From Monomorium pharaonis (taxonomy: Eukaryota; Arthropoda; Insecta; Hymenoptera; Formicidae), in assembly GCF_013373865.1 (NCBI RefSeq), contig NC_050472.1:14580913-14644912 (forward strand): a stretch of DNA of 64,000 nt, in the 5' to 3' direction. Under the pieces are notes generated by a model. That model ran no database searches and was not told the origin of the DNA. It saw nothing but the letters and a program-made list of their open reading frames with translations. The first letter of the stretch is position 1. Each line of letters opens with the position of its first letter. Positions 54,950-64,000 of the stretch are shown here, in pieces. Made by a program: the position numbers and the translations under genes.

Positions 54950-57700
54950 TAATTATTCTAAAGTCTCTACTTTTAAATTGCATAGCCTACACTTGTTCTT
55001 TTTTTCAATATTTATTCCCTAATGTTTCGTTTCCGCACTTAAATCTCGCTATTATTGACTGATCCCTACCTTTATACTCCGCTAAAATATACAAAGGCTT
55101 CGTATCTATTTTTATTTCTTTGTACAGTCTATTATATTTTGCCCACATTTTTTTATATTTTTCTTGTTTTTGTTCGGCTCTGTTTATTTTTTCTAGCCCT
55201 TCTGCTTACTCCTTCTCTTCTAGTCTAATGCGGGGTCTACAATGGCAGCAGGAGTAATGGAGTAAGGAGTAAGAGTAACAATTGACCAATTAAAAACCGG
55301 GAGTAAACGAAATGGGCAAATCTTATTTCATATTTCTTACTTCTTACTCCTACTCCATTACTCCTGCTGCCATTGTAGACCCCGCATTAGCCTATCTATT
55401 TCCTGAACGTTTACTAACTTTAACCTATAATTATCTTATTTCATTCTTTTTTTATTTTGATTCTTTTTTTTCCCTTCTTTCCTTTAATTTCTTTTTAACA
55501 TTCCAGAATTATCTTATTCTTCTTTACTCTTTTTTTCTTTTCTTCATATTTTACCACTTTTTTTCAGCTTCTATCCTTACTTTATTTGTCTTTGTCTTCT
55601 CTGTCTTGTCTTTGTCTTGTTCTTCTTTAGTACTATATTCCGGAGTGTTAAAATCTAAATCTAAAGTTGATCTGATATATATTTCTTTTAAATTCTCTCA
55701 ACTTTTTTTTTTAGCCCAAATTTTAGCTGCATACAGTAAAATATTTTTTATTAAACTGTGAAACATTCTTAGTCTTCTTTCGAAATAGTTTTTAAATTTT
55801 CATTGTCTTATTCCCTATGCCTATTCCATTGGATCCTTTCTTTTTCAACTGTATTTCTTACGTGTATCTCTCCGTTTTTTTGAAAATAATACCCTAAATA
55901 TTTGAATCCTTTAACTTCTTTGATTCTTTTATTTCTAGTGATCAAATTTTCTTCCTACTTATCACGATTCTTCTGCTTGTCCTTTTTTTATATATTCTTC
56001 TGAGTTTGCCATGTATAACGTAAATAACGTCGGACTTAGTGGACACAAAGATGTCTACTTTCGTCGTCTAAAATCCTTCTGATATCTTTTCATTTATTTT
56101 ATTGTAACTACATTTTTCGTTCCCCTCTAAAGCAATTCTGTTCCTTGATTGTGTGTTATACCGTATTCTTGTATTATTTTCTTCAATTTGTCTTTGTCCT
56201 ATCGAAAGCCGCGCTCAGATTTGCAACAAAGACACATAACTGTCTTCCTTTTTTCTTTATCCATTGGTTTAGTATGTAATTCATAATAAAGATGTTATCT
56301 ATTGTATTTTGTCTATTTCTAAATCCTATCTATGTTTTTGGTATTATCTTTTTACTCTTTACTTTGTCCTTAAATCTTTTTTCTATACAGTATCATTGTA
56401 TATTTTATACGGTGCGTTTTATTCCTCTATAGTTTTTGATATTCTCCCTATCTTCTTTTTTGGCGCTATCACTCTTTCTTTCCATCGCTCTGGTAGTCCG
56501 TCTCTACGTCATTTTGTTAATTATTTCTGTTAATCTTTTGATGAACTTTAGGTTTCCGTATATCCCAAACTTTATTTTCGACTTTATCTTCTCTTGCTGC
56601 TTTACTTTACTTTAACCTGCCGATTTGCTTCTTTACTTTAGCTTTGTTTATTTGGTTATCTTCCGGTTACGCTTTTTGCTTTTCCTTTCGCGCTTTTGTA
56701 CACGTGTCTTCTCCATCCAATAGATCCTTAAAATATTTTCTCTATTCTTCTATATTTATTTCTGTTGTAATTCTTATTTTCTTCTTCTTTCTCTATTAAT
56801 ATAAGCTCATGCTTGACTTTTCTCTTTTATTCATATAATCTTTTCTTCTACTTTCTCTTGTAGTATTATTTTCTTTTCTTCACAGACATTTCTATACTCT
56901 TCTTTGTAATTTTTTTTTATTTTCTAGTCCTCTTTTCATCTTCTTAACATTTTTCTTGCTTCCACTTTTTTATTTGTACAATCTTTGTCCCACCATCTAC
57001 TATATCTTATTTTGCACTTTTTAATCAAAATTTTCTTCTTTGTGATTGCGCTGTTTATATTTTTTGTAATTCCTTCTATTATATCATTCTTTGTCAAAAT
57101 TTATTTTTTCAATTTCTATATATTGCATTTTTCCATTTTCTGTTCATATTCTTCTCTCCCTTTATTTCTCTTTTTTATTTTCTTTTCTTCTATTTTCTTT
57201 GGTATAGTTCGACGATCAGAGGAAGATGGTCTCATTCCATTCTTTTTCCTACCTTGAAATTTTTGGTTTTATTTCTCGTCTTTAAATTTGTCACTCTATA
57301 ATCAATTACTAAATTGTCTTACTCCTACGTATGTAAATTCTCCATTTTTGTTCCCTTCTACATTTCCATTAAGAATGACCCATTTTTTTTGTTCCACCAT
57401 TTCCAAGAAAATCTTTTTTTCTCTATTAACTGTATTGTCTTTTGAGATTCTTTGCTTTTTATCTGATTTTCCTTCTTTATATAAGTTGTCTCTGAAATCA
57501 GTTCTTACGTTGAAGTCTCCTCCTATTATTAATTTTGTTGGTTTTTTTATTATTTCTTCTAATTAATAAATGTCTTAATTCTTGCATATTTCTATTATGT
57601 ACAGTAAAACTCTATGTTTTCTTGTCTATCTTCAATCTTCTTTCTTGAATGTTATCTATTATTTCTTCTTTCTCTATTTTTTTCATTATTCCTGTTAGTC
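54950..57700 (-). pseudogene. LINE ORF2 remnant: endonuclease, reverse transcriptase, CCHC tail
   Basis: Endonuclease: KLIIGGDFNVRTDF (57493-57540; GGDFN holds the catalytic Asp and Asn) and GEFTYVG near 57310. RT: FVANLSAAFDR (near 56195-56235, motif A with the catalytic Asp changed to N) and PLSPTLFTLYMANS (56001-56040, motif B). The tail has CGNETLG and CRLCNLKVETLE (54960-55040), the C-terminal zinc region of R1-type elements. Frames are heavily broken. Confidence 0.7.
55225..55390. mobile_element. palindromic MITE inside the LINE, 166 bp
   Basis: CTAATGCGGGGTCTACAATG then GCAGCAGGAGTAATGGAGTA are exactly mirrored at the right end. TA could be the TSD if the ends are ATGCGGGG. Confidence 0.85.
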
Positions 57701-57712
57701 GCAGACTTTATC

Positions 57713-57887
57713 ACTTTAACTTTCTCGACAGTCTTTAAAATTATAATTACAAGAGATGTAATAAGTAATATAGAAAGAGACATAAAATTAGACATAAAAA
57801 TGTATACAATATAAATTACTTAATAGAAAAGGCATACTTTTTGTATTATTACATAAAAAAATACACAAACGTGTGTGCGTGCGTGCG

Positions 57888-57919
<32 letters not shown>

Positions 57920-57925
57920 TGCGTG

Positions 57926-57957
<32 letters not shown>

Positions 57958-58060
57958 TGTGCGTGCGTGCGTGCGTGCGTGCGTGCGTGTACATACATAC
58001 ATGTTTATATGCATATACGTACATATATAAACATTATTACACATGATGTTATTCCCTAGT
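57713..58060 (+). repeat. direct repeat W, copy 1, with (GTGC)n tract
   Basis: TCTTTAAAATTATAATTACA, GATGTAATAA.TAA.ATAGAA and CATAAAAAAATACACA recur at 60430-60675. The (TGCG)n tract 57873-57990 sits where copy 2 has ACATACATGCG only. Confidence 0.8.
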
Positions 58061-58840
58061 TTGTTATTATATGTCTTTCTTATTTCTTTCTTATTTCTTT
58101 TTTCTTTTTCTCTTACTTTCTCTTTCTATTTTTTTATCAATTCTCTTTTGTGTTTTTTTTCTTTCTCTTGTTATTTTTAGTTAAATTTTTTTTTTTTATA
58201 AAAAAATATATATATATATTTCATCTATAATATTCATGTTGCCAGATATAAATTTTCAAAGTTTGCATAAGAATTTGACAATAACAAACTTTTTAATATT
58301 TTCTTAGATACCAAATTATTTACTTACACATTAATTATAATTTATGTACATGTCTAACTTTATTTTATTCTTTTTTCTTTTTATTTTTTTAACTATTTTT
58401 AATTTTCTTTTGTTCTCTTTTTCTGTTTATCTTTTTTTTCTCTTTCTTTTTTTTGGTTTTTATACAATTTAATTAAAATTATATTTAAAATTATACAATG
58501 TAAAGTAAATCACAAAACACAAATTTGACAACCCAAAATCAATTAGTATCATAAAAAAATAATGACAAATTATTAACATGCTTTTTTCCACGTAATATTT
58601 TTTTTCTTTTTTTTTCTTTTCTATTTCTAATTAAATTATGTATCGAAGATTTAAAAATTATAATCATACATAACAACATGTAACATAACATTATTGCACA
58701 ATTTTTTTACTTATTATTGTATTCTTCCTTAGTTCTTTTATTCCATCTCTTTCCCTTTCTTTTCTATTCTTCAATCTCTTCAGCTTTAAATAAAGTGTTT
58801 TTATTTCTTTTTCTCAAGAGCAATTTTATGAAATAAATAG
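58061..58840. other. AT-rich, T/C-rich intron sequence, no gene
   Basis: Many CTTTTTCTTT runs. No coding or element signal. Confidence 0.5.
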
Positions 58841-58844
58841 AGGA

Positions 58845-59675
58845 GAAGGTGGTAATATGATGCGGATAATATGATCACCCATATTATCTCCGTTATTAGC
58901 TGACGAATTCTAGTAATTATTTATGATATCATTTGTTAGTAGCCTACTGTTATATAATGATGCTAATATGACAAAACACAACAATCAACATTTGTTATAA
59001 AACATTTTTACTTTTAAGAATTTCGAAAAATTTTTAAGGCACATTTAATTACACATACTTCCTCATTCTTTTTAAACTTAACCGCATTATTACCCAAATG
59101 TATTTCGAGTTATACAAAATTAAACGATGATATAGGATGTTGTTAATATGGCCATCTAAGTGTGTTAGTAATATAGTCATATTCGAGATCTCCATATCGA
59201 CAAAATTCCTCGATAAATTGATTAAAGGCTTAATTAAAGCTATTAATTTTTTAAAATTCTTTATATGAATATAGTTCTTTAGATTTATGAATAAGGTTAT
59301 TTTTATTTAACTTTTATGGAACGTGAATAAAAATCACCTGTTTCGATATAACAACTTATTTTATATAAATATATATGTTTCTAACAAAATACTGTGTCCT
59401 TTTTAAACAAAATCAATTTTTTTACATTTATTTTTGTGGTAGCCATATTAGCCTCCCTATTTCTCTTCAGTCCATTATGCAGTATTGTTACATTTTTATA
59501 AATAATATATATATAATATAACAAATATTTTGGAACTTTAAATTGAAAATTTAACGAGCAACACTTTGATGAATATAATTCTAAAATTTCAATTCAAAAC
59601 ATTGATTATTAACAAAGTTATTAAATAAAATATAAATGGGTGGTTATATTATCACCTTCTTTATTATATTATTGT
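58845..59675. mobile_element. inverted-repeat element, about 830 bp
   Basis: The left GAAGGTGGTAATATGATGCG and ATGATCACCCAT match the complement of the right end (GAAGGTGATAATATAACCACCC). The interior repeats TAATATGGCC / GCCATATTAGCC. Class unknown. Confidence 0.5.
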
Positions 59676-60425
59676 TATATAGAAACATTATATTATTATT
59701 TTATTCTTTTAAATAAATGTTTAACATTTATAAAAAGAATCAGATGTTTGTAACAATTTTATAGATATTACATGTATAGTTAATTAAATAATTAAAATTT
59801 AAAATTAAAATAATTTTTAGATGTTCTTCGTATATTTTATATATTTTAATACTCCACACACTCACACATTTAAAAACATTTTTTAATGATTTAAATAGGT
59901 TTAATTTTAGTCTCTTTAGTTTTTAAATATATAACACATATTTTAAAAACAATTTTGGATTGTCAAATAACCATATTTATAAAACAAGTTTAAAAAACTC
60001 ATATTATTATTATTTTAATATCAACTACAAGAATGTGTAAAAATGAGAGATTTTATTATATTTAAAAAAATTTTAGATGATTTTGATCTTTATATTATTA
60101 TTCAAAGTTGAAAGCGCGTCTATTCTTTTTGATTATTATTTACCTGACTTTATTGAGGCAACGAAGAATGATACAGCTGAAGTTCATAAGCTCGTGAATT
60201 TTGGACCAAATCTAACCCAATTTTCAAGAAAATGTTTTTCTTATACATGCTATCATTTCTATTACATGTCGAAAAAAAATTATTTGAAGAAAATAAAGAT
60301 CAAACTCGGATGTCCATTGGATGTTGTATGCTGTATAGGTACAAATGCTTACTGTTTTTCAGAAGCGTATTTACTCTGAAAAGAAGTTTAAACAAATTTT
60401 TTTACTTATACATTTGAGAATTATA
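59676..60425. other. AT-rich intron sequence; one unassigned frame
   Basis: A 100-codon + frame at 60077-60379 (VESASILFDYYLPDFIEATK...) matches nothing I recognise. No splice context joining it to raptor. Confidence 0.35.
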
Positions 60426-60429
60426 TTAT

Positions 60430-60675
60430 TACTTTAACTTTCTTGACAAAGTTTTTAAAATTATAATTATAAAAGATGTAATAATTAACATAGAAAGAGA
60501 TGTGATGATACAATTACATATAAAAATATATCAAATATGAAATACTTGATAAAAAAAGCATATTCTTTATATTATTACATAAAAAATACACATACATGCG
60601 TATATCATGTATATACACATAAGAATACGTATATAGATATACATAATATTATACATTAATACACAATGTTATTTC
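60430..60675 (+). repeat. direct repeat W, copy 2
   Basis: Same orientation as 57713-58060. Ends ACACAATGTTATTTCCC just before the LINE. Confidence 0.8.
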
Positions 60676-60679
60676 CCTT

Positions 60680-60682
<3 letters not shown>

Positions 60683-60728
<46 letters not shown>
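60683..60728. repeat. (CT)n microsatellite
   Basis: About 21 CT units immediately before the LINE 5' region. Confidence 0.95.
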
Positions 60729-60735
<7 letters not shown>

Positions 60736-60762
60736 GCCGCCCTTGCGCGTGATGTCAGTGAC

Positions 60763-61257
60763 ATGAGGAAGCATCAAGGATCGTCTGAATCGGCCTCGCA
60801 CAACCAAACTAACAATGTGCTGATTATATCTGGTGTGCCATCCGCAGCGTCTGTCACCTCCTTGGCTATTGTGCGCAACGTGTTTTCGAAGCTCGGTATC
60901 CCTGAGTTGACGTGCCATATCTTAGATGTTAGGGCCGTCGCTCGTAAGTCGCGTCGCGGATCGCCTCATAATTCTTTGCCGGCCTCTTCCATCGTTTTGC
61001 TTTTTGTCACCTTGGCCTCTGCTGCTGTTCGTGATGCTGTCATCTTGAAGAAACGCGCGTGTCGTGTGCTGGCGCAAAGAGACGTTTGTGAGAACGACTC
61101 TGGAAGTAATATTTATGTGAATGAGCTGCTTCCCAAAAACATTTATGAGTTGCTGAAGCAAACCAAGCATGCTGCCAGGGAGCGATCGTATCGTTATGTC
61201 TGGGTCAGTGGAGGTCGTGTTAGTGTTAGGCGCTCGGATGGCGAGCCTGTGATTTGA
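60763..61257 (+). CDS. LINE ORF1 protein (FP/RRM-like C-terminal domain)
   Basis: 164 codons, intact from an ATG at 60763 to TGA at 61257; the true start could lie upstream. VLIISGVPSAASVTSL is followed by a hydrophobic core, then IYVNELLPKNIYELLKQTK, YRYVWVSGGRVSVRRSDGEP. The IYVNE.LP..(I/V)Y.L...(T/A)...AR...Y.(Y/F)VW...GR..VR..D..PV end is characteristic of ORF1 in Jockey/CR1-type LINEs, which bind the element RNA. No zinc knuckle is seen. Confidence 0.8.
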   Translation: MRKHQGSSESASHNQTNNVLIISGVPSAASVTSLAIVRNVFSKLGIPELTCHILDVRAVARKSRRGSPHNSLPASSIVLLFVTLASAAVRDAVILKKRACRVLAQRDVCENDSGSNIYVNELLPKNIYELLKQTKHAARERSYRYVWVSGGRVSVRRSDGEPVI

Positions 61258-61326
61258 GTGGACTCGGTGGCTGACCTTGATAAGTTGACATGACATGCTC
61301 CTTCTGTTTCTTCACCGTCATCTGTC

Positions 61327-64000
61327 ATGCTAGGTAATTCGGAATTAGAGTCCAAACATATTCGTATTGCTCAATTCAATGCAAATTCACTACGTGGGCA
61401 TATGGATTTTGTAAGGCTGCATTTCTGTACGCACTTCCATCATGTGATATCTATATCCGAAACTTGGCTCCATGCAGGAGTATCCGATGATCTTGTTACC
61501 TTAAGTGATTATTTTTTAATTAGAAATGATCGTGTTGGACGTGCGGGCGGCGGTGTGGCCTGCTATGTCCACAACTCTCAGAGCCGCGGTCGTTGCTGTG
61601 TCTGAAAGTGATCTTATTGATGATGTCGAATATTTGATCATTGACATTCGTCTACCGGATGGTGTGTCGATTCTGTTTGCTTCAGTTTATAGAAGACCGA
61701 AGGGACACCTTCTTAATAAATTTGTTGAGAAACTTTCCAGTGTTTCTCATCTATACAATAACATAATTATTGGAGGAGATTTAAACTGTGACTTATTAAA
61801 TAATAGCTTTGAAGCTAATCACCTGAAGGATCTTATGTTTGCTCATTCGTTGCAGATTGTCCGCTCAGAGGCTACTCATCATACGGCTACCTCAAATTCA
61901 TGGCTGGATGTTTTCATTGTTGATGATCCTGACAAGATCAAATCTTACTCCAAATCCTCAAGTCCGTTTATTGCGGGACACGATCTTCTGGAGCTTTCTC
62001 TCTCGTTTAATGTGGAAACAGACAGAGAGCGTTCTGTTTATCGTCGCTGCTATAGAGGAATCATTATTGCAGATTTTCATGATTTCCTCGATGCCAGGGT
62101 GACTAATGCTCACACTAATCCTGGCGTCCTGTCAGACGTAGTTGATGTGCAGTAGTCTAGCGACTTACTTTCTTGCACTCTCCGGGAAGCTCAGGATAAT
62201 TTTGCTCCTGCGAGGAAATTCACTGTCAGAAAACCTCCAGCGCGATGGCTCTCCACTGAGCTCAAAGGTCGCTTGCGAGACCGCAACCTGTTATATAAGC
62301 AGGCCAGGCGTGCGAATAGTCTTCTGGGTTATGCCAGATTTAGACTGTTCAGAAGTAAGCTCAATGCGGATATTAGACGTGCCAAGAGTGAATTCCTTTT
62401 GGCTACATTGAGTGATATTGTGGAACCTGCTAAGCTTTGGAGAGAGTTAGCTCGTCTTGGGCTTGTTAAATCGGTTCTTGTTTCTCTTCTACGTTTCTTC
62501 CTACCTGATCAACTGAACTCATATTACGCCTCTGTCTCTGGTGGGATACCGCTTAATCTCGTTGCTTTTAGTTCGACTATTTCAGGTCTTCCTCGTACAC
62601 TACATCGTCCTGAGTTTAATTTTTCTTCGGTATCACCACAGACGATTTTCGATCTGATAGCAGCCAAATCCTTTCATTCTTATGCCTCAGGTTCGGATGG
62701 GATTTCTCTTTAAATTCTGCGAATCGCTTGGCCTTGTGTGTCGTCGTGGCTTGTGGCGCTATTTAACGGCTCTCTTGAGTCCGCTTCGTTTTCCTCTATC
62801 TGGAAGCGTGCGCTGATTCGGCATTTGTCTAAAATTCGCACTCCCTTGTCTCCATCTGATACTCGACCGATCGCAAATTTGCCTGAGTTGTCTAAGTTAC
62901 TTGAAAGAGTGGTCGCCGAACAAATCAAGTCTTATTTGGATGAGTATGATCTTCTGGATCCCAGACAATCTGCTTACCGCTCTGGCTACAGCACCCAGTC
63001 TGCTCTTTTGCGTGTCTGTGATGACATTAGAGAGGGAATCGATGATAGACTGGCCACGATTATGGTTCTCTTTGATTTTAGCAAGGCATTTGATACTGTT
63101 CCGCACTTGCGGCTGCTTGTGAAGCTTAAGTGTCTTGGGTTTTCTGATGTAGTATTATGCTGGTTTTTTCATTACCTGACTGGTCGTTTGCAGGCTGTTG
63201 TTGACGATGAGGGGGGCTGTTCGAGTTGGCTTTCTACGTCTTTGGGTGTTCCTCAAGGTTCTGTGCTGGGCCCGCTTTTGTTCTCCCTCTTCGTCAATGA
63301 CATTGGTGATGCCTTGTCGAATTCAAAACATATGCTGTTTGCTGATGATCTACAGATTTATTTGTCTTGTCCGCCAGCAGAAATTCTTCAGGGTTTGAGA
63401 TTGATTTCTCAAGATGTTCATGCCATATTTGAATATGCTGGGGCAAATGGTTTAAAGCTTAACCTTGAAAAATCCAAGGTCATTATCTTTTCCAGCCGGG
63501 CGTATGCTTCCAGCATTGACGTTTCTCGCTTGCCGCCGGTTACTGTGGGCCTGACGTCATTACCCTTTGTAAGTGAGGTGCGTAATCTTGGAATCACGCT
63601 AATGTCTGACCTCTCATGGAAAAGGCATGTCTTGCACGTCTCTCAGTGTGTGCATCGTGCCCTTTACAGGCTCAAATTTAACAAGAACTCGCTCTCTGAG
63701 AAGCTCAGAATCAAGCTTGTCGTTACTCTAATTTTGCCTCACATTGACTATTGTAGTCTGGTGTATCATGGGCTCAGTGGTGAACTCAATGTCAGGCTGC
63801 AAAGGCTGGTGAACTGCTGTGTTAGATTTATTTTTAATCTTCGGCGTGATGAGCATATCACACCGTTCAGGGCGTCGTCTGGGATTGGTTTCGGTGGAGA
63901 ACAGAAGGTTGTTTTTTCTTGGATGTCAAACTTATCGTATTCTTTACATGACTTCTCGTTCTTATCTATATGAACTTTTCACCCCCCCTGACCCAACATT
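61327..64000 (+). pseudogene. LINE ORF2: APE endonuclease and reverse transcriptase, lightly broken
   Basis: Endonuclease motifs: IAQFNANSL, SISETWLH, IIGGDLNCDL, NSWLDVFIV, GHDLLELSL. RT motifs: motif A FDFSKAFDTVPH (near 63073), LGVPQGSVLGPLLFSLFVND (63244-63303), MLFADDLQIYL (63331-63365), then GLKLNLEKSK. Lesions: a frameshift near 61575, an in-frame TAG at 62153-62155, a TAA at 62711-62713, and an extra base near 63870, after which the frame continuing RRLGLVSVENRRLFFLGCQT is the family's true C-terminus. The window ends in that C-terminal part, at ELFTPPDPT. Confidence 0.88.

Larger units (their letters stand above)
54740..57760 (-). mobile_element. R1-like LINE, minus strand, decayed
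   Basis: The minus strand reads endonuclease, RT and zinc tail in order (next entry), then a 3' end ACCTCCTTTCAAAAGCCG-AAAGGTTTAAGAAATAAAC near 54740-54785. The + strand is pyrimidine-rich throughout, i.e. a purine-rich coding strand like the LINE at 24884. A palindromic MITE is inserted at 55225-55390. Confidence 0.75.
60735..64000 (+). mobile_element. Jockey/CR1-group LINE, near full length, cut by the window end
   Basis: Two coding regions in order: an ORF1 (60763-61257) and an endonuclease-RT ORF2 (61327 onward). It has only four visible lesions, so it is younger than the other LINEs here. Codon use and GC content differ sharply from the AT-rich intron. The 3' end lies beyond 64000. Confidence 0.9.

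Noticed and set aside
60077..60379. 100-codon frame as a possible raptor exon or host gene
   Set aside because: No similarity to Raptor WD40 blades and no clear splice sites; AT-rich and unrecognised.

Overview
The window lies inside one animal gene, raptor (RPTOR, the scaffold subunit of mTORC1), on the + strand. Ten consecutive exons can be read, from 9698 to 52826: 1,657 coding bases, about 552 residues. They cover the late HEAT/armadillo solenoid, the low-complexity linker and the start of the C-terminal WD40 propeller. Both ends of the gene are outside the window: the N-terminal caspase-like domain and first HEAT repeats lie upstream, and the remaining WD40 blades were not found downstream to 64000. 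No second host gene and no structural RNA gene was recognised. The protein is clearly insect-like; the AT-rich DNA, the R1-like LINEs with purine-rich coding strands and the piggyBac/mariner load suggest a hymenopteran, most likely an ant. That organism assignment is an inference.

The introns fall into two classes. Four are 68-136 bp. Three are 1.9, 2.0 and 17.5 kb, one is 19.6 kb, and the two flanking introns are at least 9.7 and 11.2 kb. Nearly all the non-coding DNA in the long introns is transposon-derived, often nested. Where I could, boundaries are supported by target-site duplications (TSDs) read directly: TAAT and ATACT for two solo LTRs, five TTAA-flanked elements, TAA for a CACTA/Mirage/Chapaev-like element, an 8-bp CTCGCTCG for a hAT element, a 13-bp TSD for a LINE, and TA for two pogo-like MITEs.

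Layout. 1-0.9 kb: decayed mariner. 0.9-8.3 kb: an inverted-repeat element holding a solo LTR and a 6-kb piggyBac-like element, which itself holds a minus-strand R1-like LINE, TAGCTA and CTCACTCA arrays and a Helitron-like end. 8.9-9.2 kb: palindromic MITE. 9.7-12.5 kb: raptor exons 1-4, with a dead transposase in the 1.9-kb intron. 14.5 kb: exon 5. 14.7-32.1 kb: a ~300-bp satellite, a 3.6-kb foldback split by a CMC element, a piggyBac with a recognisable cysteine-rich tail, a purine-rich LINE, and a 3.1-kb TTAA-flanked compound foldback. 32.1-32.4 kb: exons 6-7. 33-52 kb: MITEs, a solo LTR, a foldback plus an ACGTC-rich MITE, mariner fragments, two oppositely oriented Gypsy halves split by a hAT element, a tRNA-like foldback and another TTAA element. 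52.0-52.8 kb: exons 8-10. 54.7-57.8 kb: minus-strand R1-like LINE. 60.7-64 kb: a fairly young Jockey/CR1-group LINE cut by the window end.

I found no convincing new biological system. The most notable items are the nested foldback architectures with mirrored microsatellites, the tRNA-promoter-tipped inverted repeat, the paired Gypsy halves, and the contrast between tiny and TE-swollen introns in a conserved growth-control gene.
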